64,000 bases of DNA from Metabacillus bambusae. Its GTDB lineage: Bacteria; Bacillota; Bacilli; Bacillales; Bacillaceae. The position numbers were made by a program, and so were the translations under genes. The DNA lies in assembly GCF_017497975.1 (NCBI RefSeq), contig NZ_JAGDEL010000001.1:310001-374000 (forward strand), written 5' to 3'. Numbering within the stretch: position 1 is the stretch's first letter; each line of letters starts with the position of its first letter. Below are positions 48,813 through 58,736 of the stretch, one piece after another. The notes under the pieces were generated by a model. The model ran no database searches and was not told the DNA's origin. It saw nothing but the letters and a program-made list of their open reading frames with translations.

Positions 48813-49592
48813 TTATACGCCGCCAAATCTGCGCCCTCTTTGTTGGTATGTGTAAATAGCTTGAAGTAAGTTTTGTTCGTTAAAGTCTGGCCAAAGCACA
48901 TCAGTAAACCAAAATTCTGTGTAAGCTAACTGCCAAAGCATAAAATTACTTAGTCTTATTTCACCACTTGTACGTATTAATAAGTCAGGGTCATGTAATG
49001 ACTGTGTCATTAAATAGTCAGAAAATAGGCTTTCGTTTATTGCTGTTTCTTCGATTCGTCCTTCTTTAACATCTTGGGTAATTTTTTGGACAGCAGAAAT
49101 GATTTCTGCTCGACTTCCGTAGTTTAATGCAAAATTCAGAATAAGCCCCTTGTTATTCGCAGTATCACTCATAGCTTTTTCTACAGCTCTTAATGTGTGT
49201 GCAGGAAGTCTATTTTTATCACCTATAATTCGGACTTGTACATTTTCTTCAATTAGTTCAGGTAAGTAAGTATTTAAAAATTCTTCTGGAAGCTTCATTA
49301 AAAAATCTACTTCTGTTTTAGGTCTTTTCCAATTCTCAGTTGAAAAAGCATATAGTGTAAGTACTTTAACACCAAGATCATTTGCTTGTTTGGTAATCTT
49401 TCGTACAACTTTCATTCCTTCATGATGACCAGCTATCCTTGGAAGTGCGCGTTTTTTTGCCCATCTACCATTTCCATCCATGATAATCGCAATATGTTTA
49501 GGGATTTCTCCTTTTTCTATATCCTCTTTAGCAATCGATTGTTCATTTGTGGCTTGGGAACTACCTTTCCACTTTTTTAATAAGTTGAGCAT
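48813..49592 (-). CDS. uppS: undecaprenyl diphosphate synthase
   Basis: This 259-residue cis-prenyltransferase makes the C55 lipid carrier for peptidoglycan and teichoic acids. The catalytic Asp is Asp39 in IIMDGNGRWAKKR. STENWKRPK near 103 and RTSGEIRLSNFMLWQ near 203 are substrate-binding motifs. The N-terminal 30 residues are a polar extension. It belongs to the frr-uppS-cdsA-dxr-rseP cluster. Confidence 0.95.
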   Translation of the reverse strand: MLNLLKKWKGSSQATNEQSIAKEDIEKGEIPKHIAIIMDGNGRWAKKRALPRIAGHHEGMKVVRKITKQANDLGVKVLTLYAFSTENWKRPKTEVDFLMKLPEEFLNTYLPELIEENVQVRIIGDKNRLPAHTLRAVEKAMSDTANNKGLILNFALNYGSRAEIISAVQKITQDVKEGRIEETAINESLFSDYLMTQSLHDPDLLIRTSGEIRLSNFMLWQLAYTEFWFTDVLWPDFNEQNLLQAIYTYQQRGRRFGGV

Positions 49593-49660
49593 GTGATTCC
49601 TCCATCACCCAATAATTCATGATCTCTTTTTACCATGATGACGTTAACAGTATTAACAAA

Positions 49661-49690
49661 AAAACCCCCTGTAAACATTAGAGGGTTTTT
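49661..49690 (-). terminator. terminator downstream of frr
   Basis: AAAACCC pairs with GGGTTTT around a loop, with a T-rich tail on the minus strand, 27 bases after frr. Confidence 0.72.
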
Positions 49691-49717
49691 CACTTTTCTA
49701 TTGTACCTATTTTTTCA

Positions 49718-50275
49718 TTAAACTTCCATGATTTCTTTTTCTTTATCTTTTGCAACCTGATCAACTTTAACAATATAATCATCTGTTAATTTTTGAACAT
49801 TCTCAGTGTTACTTCTTAATTCGTCCTCAGTGATATCACCATTTTTTTCTAGCTTTTTCAGGTCATCATTACTATCACGTCTAATATTACGAACGGCAAC
49901 CTTTGCTTCTTCTGCATATTTCTTAACTAATTTCACTAGCTCTTTACGTCTTTCTTCTGTTAAAGCTGGAATAGACAAACGGATAACTGAGCCATCATTT
50001 GAAGGAGTTAAACCTAAGTCAGACTTAAGAATAGCTTTTTCGATATCACCTAAAACAGTCTTGTCATATGGTTGAATAACGAGAAGACGTGCTTCAGGTA
50101 CACTAATAGAAGCAAGTTGGTTAACTGGAGTTGGAGCACCATAATAATCCATAGAAATTTTATCTAGTAAGTTTGCGCTAGCTCTACCAGCTCTTACAGA
50201 TGCTAATTCTCGACTTAAAGCTGCCACTGCTTTTTCCATTTTATCTTTAGTATTCGCTAATACTTGTTTAGCCAA
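49718..50275 (-). CDS. frr: ribosome recycling factor
   Basis: This is a 185-residue two-domain protein, the standard RRF length. It has [13 protein letters not shown] near residues 28-40 and [34 protein letters not shown] (cut: [11 protein letters not shown] near 107) in the three-helix bundle. With EF-G it splits post-termination ribosomes. The start is TTG with AGGGGG upstream, two bases after the pyrH stop. Confidence 0.95.
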   Translation of the reverse strand: MAKQVLANTKDKMEKAVAALSRELASVRAGRASANLLDKISMDYYGAPTPVNQLASISVPEARLLVIQPYDKTVLGDIEKAILKSDLGLTPSNDGSVIRLSIPALTEERRKELVKLVKKYAEEAKVAVRNIRRDSNDDLKKLEKNGDITEDELRSNTENVQKLTDDYIVKVDQVAKDKEKEIMEV

Positions 50276-50277
50276 GG

Positions 50278-51000
50278 TTATTTCCCCCTAACAATTGTTC
50301 CAATATTTTCACCAGTTACGGCACGTTTAATGTTTCCTTCTTCCATTATTGAGAAGACAATTAACGGTATATCATTATCCATACATAAAGATGATGCAGT
50401 TGAATCCATCACTGCTAGACCTTCTTTTAGTACGTCTAAATAAGATAATGTTTCATATTTCACAGCATTTTTATCAATTCTAGGATCAGCGTTGTAAACA
50501 CCATCAACATTATTTTTAGCCATTAAGATAACATCTGCTTCGATTTCAGCAGCACGCAAAGCTGCTGTTGTATCGGTAGAGAAATATGGATTACCAGTTC
50601 CGGCTGCAAAAATAACGACGCGTTTTTTCTCTAAGTGTCGAATCGCTTTTCTTCTTATGTATGGTTCAGCAACTTGTCTCATTTCAATAGAGGTTTGAAC
50701 ACGTGTCTGAATCCCTTGTGTTTCAAGACTATCTTGCAATGCTAAAGAATTCATCACAGTAGCAAGCATCCCCATGTAATCTGCAGTCGCTCGGTCCATC
50801 CCCATTTCACTACCGATTTTACCACGCCAAATGTTTCCGCCACCAACAACAACAGCTACTTCAACATCTAACTCTGCAATTTCCTTCACTTGTTTTGCGA
50901 TTGATTGGATCACAGTAGGGTTAATACCAAAACCATTATCACCTGCTAATGCTTCACCACTTAATTTAAGTACTATACGTTGATATTTAGGATTACTCAT
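50278..51000 (-). CDS. pyrH: uridylate kinase
   Basis: This 240-residue hexameric UMP kinase of the amino-acid kinase fold is identical in length to B. subtilis Pyr[11 protein letters not shown] near residues 10-19, [10 protein letters not shown] near 50-59 and [16 protein letters not shown] near 134-149 are the phosphate- and UMP-binding motifs. It makes UDP for nucleic acids and envelope sugars. GGAGGT lies four bases before the ATG at 51000. Confidence 0.96.
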   Translation of the reverse strand: MSNPKYQRIVLKLSGEALAGDNGFGINPTVIQSIAKQVKEIAELDVEVAVVVGGGNIWRGKIGSEMGMDRATADYMGMLATVMNSLALQDSLETQGIQTRVQTSIEMRQVAEPYIRRKAIRHLEKKRVVIFAAGTGNPYFSTDTTAALRAAEIEADVILMAKNNVDGVYNADPRIDKNAVKYETLSYLDVLKEGLAVMDSTASSLCMDNDIPLIVFSIMEEGNIKRAVTGENIGTIVRGK

Positions 51001-51070
51001 ATTTACCTCCAACTCTGTTCCTTATAAGAAAAAGCGCAAATCGGCTACTGCCTATATATATCTCCAAAAG

Positions 51071-51097
51071 AAGGGAACACAGCCTGTGTTCCCTCTT
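51071..51097 (-). terminator. hairpin terminator downstream of tsf
   Basis: AGGGAACACAG pairs with TGTGTTCCCT, with a short T run after it on the minus strand, about 65 bases after tsf. Confidence 0.75.
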
Positions 51098-51160
51098 CCA
51101 TTTTTTTGATCATATACACTTATATTCTAAGAATTTAGAATAAGTGCTAGATAGCAAAAA

Positions 51161-52042
51161 TTATTTTTTAACTTGACTCATTACTTCTTCAGCAAAGTTG
51201 TCTTGACGCTTTTCGATACCTTCTCCAACTTCATAACGGATAAATGTTTTTACAGTACCGCCTTTTGACTCGACAAATTGTTTAACTTTTTGATCTGGAT
51301 CTTTAACGAAGCTTTGATCAAGTAAGCAAATATCCTCAAAATATTTACCTAAACGGCCTTCAACCATCTTAGCTACGATATTTTCAGGCTTGCCTTCGTT
51401 AAGAGCTTGTTCAGTTAAAATTTTACGTTCATGTTCAGCTTCTTCAGCAGAAACTTGATCACGAGAAACATACTTAGGATTAACAGCAGCGATATGCATA
51501 GCTACATCTTTAGCAGCATCTTCATTAGTAGTTCCTTCTAATAATGTTAGAACACCAATACGGCCTCCCATGTGTAAGTAAGCACCAAATGCATCGCTAT
51601 CAGTTTTAGTTACAATTGTAAAACGGCGAAGAGTGATTTTTTCACCAATTTTAGCAATTGCTGAGTTAATGTAATCTCCAACAGTTGTACCACTGTCCAT
51701 TGTTTCTGCTAATGCAGCATCAACATCAGCTGGTTTTTTAGTTAATAAGAAATCAGCTAACCCATTGATTAATTCTTTAAAGCCTTCGTTTTTCGCTACG
51801 AAGTCAGTTTCAGAGTTAACTTCTAAAATAACTGCCTCATTACCGTTAACTTTTACTAATGTAGATCCTTCTGCTGCAATACGGTCAGCTTTTTTAGCTG
51901 CTTTTGCAATACCTTTTTCACGAAGGTAATCAATTGCTTGATCCATGTCTCCGTTTGTTTCAGTTAACGCCTTTTTACAATCCATCATTCCAGCGCCAGT
52001 TTTTTCACGTAGTTCTTTTACCATTTGTGCAGTTACTGCCAT
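51161..52042 (-). CDS. tsf: translation elongation factor Ts
   Basis: This 293-residue nucleotide-exchange factor for EF-Tu is the same length as in B. subtilis. The N-terminal UBA-like part has [16 protein letters not shown] near residues 10-25, followed by the core with [13 protein letters not shown] near 77-89, a contact to EF-Tu. The ATG at 52042 follows AAGGAGGAA. It lies downstream of rpsB, with a strong hairpin between them. Confidence 0.96.
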   Translation of the reverse strand: MAVTAQMVKELREKTGAGMMDCKKALTETNGDMDQAIDYLREKGIAKAAKKADRIAAEGSTLVKVNGNEAVILEVNSETDFVAKNEGFKELINGLADFLLTKKPADVDAALAETMDSGTTVGDYINSAIAKIGEKITLRRFTIVTKTDSDAFGAYLHMGGRIGVLTLLEGTTNEDAAKDVAMHIAAVNPKYVSRDQVSAEEAEHERKILTEQALNEGKPENIVAKMVEGRLGKYFEDICLLDQSFVKDPDQKVKQFVESKGGTVKTFIRYEVGEGIEKRQDNFAEEVMSQVKK

Positions 52043-52185
52043 AACGGTATTCCTCCTTAAGGTCAATTGTTTTATCGTATAGAATCTTTTGTTCTTTAGA
52101 AAACTTACATATTAAGCTTAGGTGCCTTATTTGCCTGTGGCTAATTAAGTCGCTTACGCTTTTGTACTTTATGTAACTTGCTTAA

Positions 52186-52224
52186 AAAAAGGTGATAAAA
52201 GGTCAATTCCCCTTATCACCTTTT
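52186..52224 (-). terminator. terminator/attenuator between rpsB and tsf
   Basis: AAAGGTGATAA pairs with TTATCACCTTT, followed by seven Ts on the minus strand. It lies six bases after rpsB and could reduce read-through into tsf. Confidence 0.82.
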
Positions 52225-52229
52225 GCACA

Positions 52230-52967
<738 letters not shown>

Positions 52968-53086
52968 TTATATCATCTTTAAGCATAACTGTTACTAACA
53001 GCACCAATGCTTAAATCTATAAACGTGTGTAATAACACCAAAAATTAATATACCATATTGAAATATGACAATCAAGGATATATTGA

Positions 53087-53617
53087 CTACTTTTGACGAA
53101 ATTTAAGAAGAAGCTCTATTTCGGTCTTCCCCTTACTTAATTTTTTAGCAATCTGTTCAACAGTATGACCGTTTTCATAAAGTTTTATAGCATGAATTTC
53201 AAAAGGAAGATTTTTTTTCTGTTCTGGTTTACTGATTTCAACAATATCTTCGATTTCATTAAGCTGAGAAAAGTAGTCAGGTAGATCCTCCTCTAGAGGT
53301 TCTTCCGGTACTATATTATTCGTATGAATCATCGTGGAGTTGGCTATGTGATGATTGCTCTCATTTGTCTTCTCGTCCAACTCTTTTCTATCGTGATTAT
53401 AATGTGCAGAGCCTTGTTTAAAATGCTGGATCAGTCTTTCGTTCTCTTCCTTCATCTCAATTAAAAAGCTTGTCATTGAAGTTTCCGTTTCATCAAGGAT
53501 AGCCCTTTGAGACTTTGAAAGATCTTTAATAGTTGAATATTTTGTATATAAAACGACGATAAAATAAAAAGCTACTACATGGAGTAGTAAACTTATCAAT
53601 AGCAATATTGTAGTCAT
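53087..53617 (-). CDS. swrB: swarming motility protein SwrB (YlxL, DUF6115-like)
   Basis: This 176-residue single-pass membrane protein has a hydrophobic N-terminus at residues 2-22, then a coiled-coil-like charged stretch (about 30-70), a variable linker and a conserved C-terminus HAIKLYENGHTVEQIAKKLSKGKTEIELLLKF (positions 144-175) resembling a helix-turn-helix. In B. subtilis SwrB activates the flagellar export apparatus during hook-basal body assembly. The ATG at 53617 is better spaced from GAGAGGA than the one at 53623. It is the last gene of the fla/che operon. Confidence 0.85.
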   Translation of the reverse strand: MTTILLLISLLLHVVAFYFIVVLYTKYSTIKDLSKSQRAILDETETSMTSFLIEMKEENERLIQHFKQGSAHYNHDRKELDEKTNESNHHIANSTMIHTNNIVPEEPLEEDLPDYFSQLNEIEDIVEISKPEQKKNLPFEIHAIKLYENGHTVEQIAKKLSKGKTEIELLLKFRQK

Positions 53618-53629
53618 AGACATCCTCTC

Positions 53630-53941
53630 TTAACCAAAAAAATCGATTTTTTTCCCTTTATAAGGATGGTCAGGATTCTCATCTTGTTTTTGTTCCTTTT
53701 TCCTTTTTTTCTGATTGTGCTGTTGATGTTGCTCAGAGCTTTCCTTTTTTAGATGTAATTTCTCACTATCACTATTTTCTTGCACTTGTGATCTTTTTAT
53801 GTCAGATTCTTTTTGAAATGAATTAGCCAGCTGTTCCTGAGCTAGCTGGCTTCTTTGATTTAGTTGCTCCTGTAGCTTTCCAGCATCATGTGTACGTGGG
53901 AGGGCAATTTGCATTTCAATATTCCTAAGGCTCACATTCAC
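53630..53941 (-). CDS. uncharacterised 103-residue protein between sigD and swrB
   Basis: I do not recognise a characterised family. The first 45 residues (with MQIALPRTHDAGKLQEQL at 10-27) look ordered and helical, while the rest is a highly charged Lys/Gln/Glu/Ser-rich tail ending KKIDFFG. No membrane segment or cysteine is present. It begins 16 bases after sigD with AGGTG upstream and ends 12 bases before swrB, so it is co-expressed with motility genes. B. subtilis has no annotated gene at this place that I recall. A motility-linked regulatory or adaptor role is a guess from context. Confidence 0.75.
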   Translation of the reverse strand: MNVSLRNIEMQIALPRTHDAGKLQEQLNQRSQLAQEQLANSFQKESDIKRSQVQENSDSEKLHLKKESSEQHQQHNQKKRKKEQKQDENPDHPYKGKKIDFFG

Positions 53942-53957
53942 TCACACCTGACTAATG

Positions 53958-54725
53958 TTAATGAATCACATTTTCCAATATTTTTCTTAATTTAAATAAA
54001 GCTTTTGAATGAATTTGTGAAATTCTTGAAGTTGATAAGTTCATAACTTGTCCAATTTCAGTTAAGGTTAATTCTTCTTTGTAAAAAAAGCTAATCACAA
54101 GCTGTTCTTTCTCACTTAACTGGGTAATCACTTCAGATAATTGTCCAATTAATTCATCTTTAAGAATTTTATCTTCAGGAGTGTGCTGATGTTCATCTTT
54201 AATCGTAAACCCGATGCCTTCTCCATCATCTTGATCAAAAAGCTGATCGTCGATGGAAAGGACATTCGCAAAAAAACCTTCATTTATGACGCTTACGACT
54301 TCACCTTCAGAAAGTCCTAACTCAGTGGCAATTTCTTTTGAAGAAACATTTCTTAGATGCTTTTGCTCTAATTTCTCGATAGTTGCTTCAACACGTTTTG
54401 CTTTTTCTCTAGAACTACGTGGTAACCAATCTTCTTTTCTTAACCCATCAATAATTGCTCCCCTTACTCGGAAAGACGCATACGTATCAAATTTCAAATC
54501 TCTATTTGGATCAAACTTTTCTAAAGCATCGTATAAGCCAAATAAGCCTAAACTCATTAAATCATCCTTACTTACACTTTTAGGAAGCCCCACAGAAATC
54601 CTCTGTACATGATAAGAAACAAGGGGCATGTATCTTTTTATGAGAACATCGCCAGCATTGGTGTCACGTACATCTATCCATTTTTGCCATATCACTTGTT
54701 CTTCATTTAATGTTAATTGAGTCAT
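53958..54725 (-). CDS. sigD: RNA polymerase sigma factor SigD (FliA/sigma-28)
   Basis: This 255-residue sigma-28 family factor (254 in B. subtilis) has region 2 with LGLYDALEKFDPNRDLKFDTYA (cut: FDTYASFRVRGAI near 78-90), LRKEDWLPRSSREKA near 93-107 and region 4 with LTLTEIGQVMNLSTSRISQIH (cut: EIGQVMNLSTSRISQ near 222-236). It drives flagellin, autolysin and chemoreceptor genes. The ATG at 54725 follows GGGGGATC. Its position near the end of the fla/che operon makes its level sensitive to operon read-through. Confidence 0.95.
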   Translation of the reverse strand: MTQLTLNEEQVIWQKWIDVRDTNAGDVLIKRYMPLVSYHVQRISVGLPKSVSKDDLMSLGLFGLYDALEKFDPNRDLKFDTYASFRVRGAIIDGLRKEDWLPRSSREKAKRVEATIEKLEQKHLRNVSSKEIATELGLSEGEVVSVINEGFFANVLSIDDQLFDQDDGEGIGFTIKDEHQHTPEDKILKDELIGQLSEVITQLSEKEQLVISFFYKEELTLTEIGQVMNLSTSRISQIHSKALFKLRKILENVIH

Positions 54726-54767
54726 TTTGATCCCCCACACCAAGAATTGTAAACATACCTCTATTAT

Positions 54768-55268
54768 TCAAATCACTTTTGTACCTTGATTTACTGTTCT
54801 TATCATCAATTCACATGTTTTCGGGTCAAATTCGATTGTTCTACCACTATTACCGCCAACATCTTCACTTAATAGAGTGATGTTATACCTTTTTAGCTGT
54901 TGCTTAATTGCTTCTACATTTCTTGGACCAATTCTCATCATGTCATTAGACGATTGAAATTGAAACATCTGTGCACCGCCAGCCATTTTAGCTTGTAGTG
55001 ATCTTACCCTAGCTCCTGATTCTACTAATCTATCCATTAGCTGTGGTATGGCAGTATCAGCGTATTTAGCATGGTTCATAGAGCCTTTATTTGCGAGAGA
55101 AGAGTCCGGAAGCATGATATGTGCCAAACCTGCTACTTCGTTTACCTTGTCAAATAATATCAAACCGACACAAGAACCTAATCCTGAGGTTCTAATTTGA
55201 TTAGGTGACTTAGCTACATTAAGCTCTGCAATTCCTACTTTTATTATTTCTTTAGATTTAGTCATCAT
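54768..55268 (-). CDS. cheD: chemoreceptor glutamine deamidase CheD
   Basis: This 166-residue enzyme has the B. subtilis length. It deamidates glutamines in methyl-accepting chemotaxis proteins and binds CheC. The catalytic cysteine is Cys33 in GLGSCVGL and the histidine His50 in AHIMLP. GGAQMF and IGPRNVEAIK are other family motifs. Its start overlaps the cheC stop, giving coupled translation with its partner. Confidence 0.94.
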   Translation of the reverse strand: MMTKSKEIIKVGIAELNVAKSPNQIRTSGLGSCVGLILFDKVNEVAGLAHIMLPDSSLANKGSMNHAKYADTAIPQLMDRLVESGARVRSLQAKMAGGAQMFQFQSSNDMMRIGPRNVEAIKQQLKRYNITLLSEDVGGNSGRTIEFDPKTCELMIRTVNQGTKVI

Positions 55269-55899
55269 CTGTTACACCTAATGCGTCAAAGAGTATTTTA
55301 AATGAGGCTGGATCTGGTAATAGAAAAAAGTGACCTTTAACTGTATCAACTTCTTGCTGATCTTCTTCTTTAATTACTGTGTCAATAATAATTGCATAAT
55401 CACTCACTTGAGATAATTCAATCAATCCATGACTAATCACTGCTCCAAACATATCGAATGATAGAGCAGGTACAGAAGGATAGAGATGTAAATCAGTGAG
55501 GTCAGATAATGATGAAAGATATGATCCAGTTAATATATTTCCAAGCTCCTGAAAAGCAGATAACCCAATTTCATCATAAGTTGATTGTCTAAGGGAAAAG
55601 TTAGCATCATCAATTAATTGCTTTACAAAGCGTTCAGCTTGTTCAATGCTAAGAACAAAAAATAGAGAACCGGGAATATCGCCTTCAATTCGTAAAAAAA
55701 CACTGGCAATAAAGACTTCAGGACCACCTAACCATTCTGTTAACTCATTAAAAGAAACAACTTTTACATCTGGAACTGTCATATCAATTTTTTTATTTAA
55801 AAGCTTAGAAAGGGCGGTAGCAGAGTGACCAGCTCCAATATTACCTACCTCTTTTAATACGTCTAAATGCTTAAAAGAAATACTTTTTAAAAAATCCAT
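55258..55899 (-). CDS. cheC: CheY-P phosphatase CheC
   Basis: This 213-residue protein has two phosphatase motifs of the CheC/CheX/FliY type: Glu17-Asn20 in LKEVGNIGAGHSATAL and Glu118-Asn121 in AFQELGNILTGSYL. Both are intact, so it should dephosphorylate CheY-P, especially with CheD bound. It overlaps cheD by 11 bases, matching the known CheC-CheD complex. AGGAG lies upstream of the ATG. Confidence 0.94.
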   Translation of the reverse strand: MDFLKSISFKHLDVLKEVGNIGAGHSATALSKLLNKKIDMTVPDVKVVSFNELTEWLGGPEVFIASVFLRIEGDIPGSLFFVLSIEQAERFVKQLIDDANFSLRQSTYDEIGLSAFQELGNILTGSYLSSLSDLTDLHLYPSVPALSFDMFGAVISHGLIELSQVSDYAIIIDTVIKEEDQQEVDTVKGHFFLLPDPASFKILFDALGVTDDD

Positions 55900-55909
55900 C
55901 TGTATGCTC

Positions 55910-56371
55910 CTAAACTAGTAATGAAGGCTGATTTTCAGTCTTTAATATTTCTTCTAAATCAATCATGACAATTAATCTTTTTTCTAATTTAGCTACACCT
56001 TGAATATAGTCAGAATGGACAGTGCCTACTACTTCGGGTGCTGGTTCAATAATTTCTGAATGAATATCAATTACATCATTTGCTGCATCAACTATAAAGC
56101 CTACCTCCATGTCGTCCTTGGAAACAATGATCATTCTTGTACTTTCATTCGTTGAAAGTTTTTCTAGACCGAGACGTTTACGTAAGTCAATTATTGGTGT
56201 AACAACACCTCTTAAATTAATGACACCTTTTATATATGGTGCTGTTCTAGGTACACGTGTAATATGTTGAACCTTTTCAATCGATTTAACTTGTTGAACA
56301 GGAATTCCATATTCCTCATCCTGTAATTGAAACACAATTACTTTTACATCTTCTGACATGTATTCACTCAT
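55910..56371 (-). CDS. cheW: chemotaxis coupling protein CheW
   Basis: This 153-residue SH3-like adaptor couples chemoreceptors to CheA. IVFQLQDEEYGIPVQQVKSI near residues 11-30 and INLRGVVTPIIDLRKRLG near 48-65 are the family motifs. The ATG at 56371 follows AAAGGGG; starting earlier adds residues that read through a repeat. Unlike in B. subtilis, about 300 bases of repeats separate it from cheA. Confidence 0.94.
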   Translation of the reverse strand: MSEYMSEDVKVIVFQLQDEEYGIPVQQVKSIEKVQHITRVPRTAPYIKGVINLRGVVTPIIDLRKRLGLEKLSTNESTRMIIVSKDDMEVGFIVDAANDVIDIHSEIIEPAPEVVGTVHSDYIQGVAKLEKRLIVMIDLEEILKTENQPSLLV

Positions 56372-56399
56372 TGGAAAGACCCCTTTCTTAGTAATGCAG

Positions 56400-56485
56400 A
56401 ATGCCTTAGTTAGCCCCGACAAGTATAAGAAAATAATAGCTAGAAGGTATTCTCACCTTCCATTCATTAGTAGCTTAAGCCCTAG
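56400..56485. repeat. family A structured repeat, partial copy 7
   Basis: TTAGCCCCGACAAGTATAAGA matches the left part of copy 4, AGAAGGT/ACCTTC forms an inner stem, and CTTAAGCCC follows. The outer AGCGCC/GGCGCT arms are missing. It lies between cheA and cheW. Confidence 0.6.
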
Positions 56486-56525
56486 ATAAAAATGGTTGTT
56501 TTTTTCCTTTTACTATTAAACTTGG

Positions 56526-56648
56526 TTGTTGATTTCCGCTGCAGACGTTCACTTTCAGCGGGCGGCCCGTGCTCCTCCCGCAGGAGTCTCACGTATCCGT
56601 TTCAATCAACAAAGTACAAAAATCAACAGTGAACTTTAACAGAGCCTT
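56526..56648. repeat. family B repeat, full-length copy
   Basis: It opens GTTGATTTCCGCTGCAGACG, has an inner GC-rich hairpin (GCGGG/CCCGC) and CAGGAGTCTCACG, then AATCAAC (inverted to the opening), and ends AAAATCAACAGTGAACTTT and AACAGAGCC. It is far richer in GC than its surroundings. It lies in the cheA-cheW gap (56372-56677), which has no gene. Confidence 0.75.
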
Positions 56649-56677
56649 CCCTTTACAGGCTAGACACAAACAATCCC

Positions 56678-58723
56678 CTATATTATTAAAGAATTACAAT
56701 CAATAATTAGAGCTACTTGCCCATCTCCTAAAATTGTTGCACCTGAAATAGCAAAAACTGAATTCAAATAATTCCCGAGTGATTTTAGAACGATTTCCTG
56801 TTGCCCGATGAACGAATCCACTACTAACGCAGCCATTTTATCACCTTTTCGGACAATTATTAAGGAAACAAAATCTTCATTTTGATTTTCCATTGGTACT
56901 TCAAAGATCTCGCTCAAGAATACTAACGGAACAATTTTCCCGCGATAATCAATGACCTTCTGATTATGTGCTTGAAGAATTTCTTCCTTTTTAATAACTG
57001 CTGTTTCAATAATAGAAGATAGTGGGATTGCATATTTTTCATTTTGTAATTCCACAAGCATCACTGAGATAATTGATAAAGTAAGCGGAAGCTGAATTGA
57101 GAATAAGGATCCTTTTCCTTCCTCAGCATCAATTGATACAGAGCCACCAAGTGATTCAATTGTACTTTTAACAACATCTAGACCTACTCCACGACCTGAT
57201 ATATCTGAGATTTGATCGGCAGTAGAAAAACCAGAAGAAAAGATAAGCTCATAAACCTGTTTGTCAGTTAAGGTTGCTGCTGTTTGTTCAGTAACAACCC
57301 CTCTGTCAAGGGCCTTCTTTAGAACTCGATCACGATTTATTCCTGCACCATCATCTTCGATTTCTATGAATACATGATTTCCACTATGATAAGCCCTTAA
57401 AACTACATTTCCTTCTTCTGTTTTCCCATTTTTCACTCGAACATCTGGCATCTCAATACCATGATCAATTGCATTTCGTAAAAGATGGACCAGTGGATCA
57501 CCAATTTCATCTATGACTGTTCGATCTAATTCTGTTTCAGCACCAATAATTTCCAAGTTTATTTTTTTATTTAAATCCTTTGCAAGTTGACGAATCATAC
57601 GAGGAAAACGGTTAAATACTGTCTCAACTGGAACCATTCTCATGTTTAAAATGATATTTTGAAGATCACCTGAGATTCTTGACATTCTTTCAACTGTTTC
57701 ATCCAATTCGTTATTGTTTAAATCCTTTGAAATTTGCTCTAATCTCCCACGGTCAATTACAAGCTCTTCAAATAGATTCATAAGAATATCTAAGCGTTCG
57801 ATGTTTACACGAATTGTTTTCGTGCTTGTTGCTGCAACTTGTTTTTTTGCAGTTTTTATACTAGCTTCTTGTCCTTGAATTTGTTCGATTTCTTCACTTT
57901 TCACCGAGCAATCATTACCATCTAAATCAGCCTGTCTGACATAAGATTGCGAGTTAGTCATATTTGAAGGATCTAAAATATGAACCTTAACCTCTTCGAT
58001 TTCAGATACTTTCATAACTTTACTTTGAATATCATCGCTTGTATCTTTAGAAACTATTGCCACAGTGAATTGTGAATCGAACTTTTCATCTTCTAAAAGC
58101 TCTACAGAAGGAACAGACTTGATCACTTCACCAATTTGTTCTAAAATTTCGAAAACCATAAATACTCTGGCTGCTTTTAATAAACAATCCTCACGAAGAG
58201 AAACTGACAATTCATATGCAGTAAACCCTTGTTCTTTCGATTGTTGAATGACAGTGTATTCAAAATCATCATATTCCTGTATTGTATGATTACTAGAATC
58301 AATGTTAGTAAGTTGCTGGCTAGTATGCTCTTGACTATCCTCTTCACCATTTTCTATGGATTTTAACATGGCAACTATAGCTGATACATCCTTTTTTCCA
58401 TCTCCACCTTCCGCAATGGAAAAAACCATTTCCTCAAGTGCATCAACAGAGGAAAAAACGGCATCAAACAAGGCTGGTGTTACTGAAAGCTTTTCATTTC
58501 TTATGGCATCAAGGACGTTTTCCATTTGGTGAGTTAAGCTTGCGAGGTCTTCATATCCCATAGTTGCACTCATCCCTTTAAGAGTATGAGCGGATCGAAA
58601 AATATCATTTACAATGATTAAGTCATTGGGATTCTTCTCTAAATCTAGTAATTTTTCATTACATGCTTGTAAATGCTCTTTGCTTTCTTCAATAAAAACT
58701 TCTAAATATTGATTCATATCCAT
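56678..58723 (-). CDS. cheA: chemotaxis sensor kinase CheA
   Basis: This 681-residue histidine kinase has a P1 domain with the phosphorylated His46 in FRSAHTLKGM, a P2 response-regulator docking domain (about 155-255), a P3 dimerisation helix pair (about 300-360), a P4 kinase domain (HLLRNAIDHGIE near 417, ISGRGVGLDVVKS near 517) and a CheW-like P5 domain. It phosphorylates CheY and CheB. It follows cheB by 13 bases in the fla/che operon. Confidence 0.96.
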   Translation of the reverse strand: MDMNQYLEVFIEESKEHLQACNEKLLDLEKNPNDLIIVNDIFRSAHTLKGMSATMGYEDLASLTHQMENVLDAIRNEKLSVTPALFDAVFSSVDALEEMVFSIAEGGDGKKDVSAIVAMLKSIENGEEDSQEHTSQQLTNIDSSNHTIQEYDDFEYTVIQQSKEQGFTAYELSVSLREDCLLKAARVFMVFEILEQIGEVIKSVPSVELLEDEKFDSQFTVAIVSKDTSDDIQSKVMKVSEIEEVKVHILDPSNMTNSQSYVRQADLDGNDCSVKSEEIEQIQGQEASIKTAKKQVAATSTKTIRVNIERLDILMNLFEELVIDRGRLEQISKDLNNNELDETVERMSRISGDLQNIILNMRMVPVETVFNRFPRMIRQLAKDLNKKINLEIIGAETELDRTVIDEIGDPLVHLLRNAIDHGIEMPDVRVKNGKTEEGNVVLRAYHSGNHVFIEIEDDGAGINRDRVLKKALDRGVVTEQTAATLTDKQVYELIFSSGFSTADQISDISGRGVGLDVVKSTIESLGGSVSIDAEEGKGSLFSIQLPLTLSIISVMLVELQNEKYAIPLSSIIETAVIKKEEILQAHNQKVIDYRGKIVPLVFLSEIFEVPMENQNEDFVSLIIVRKGDKMAALVVDSFIGQQEIVLKSLGNYLNSVFAISGATILGDGQVALIIDCNSLII

Positions 58724-58736
58724 AGAGTAACACCCC

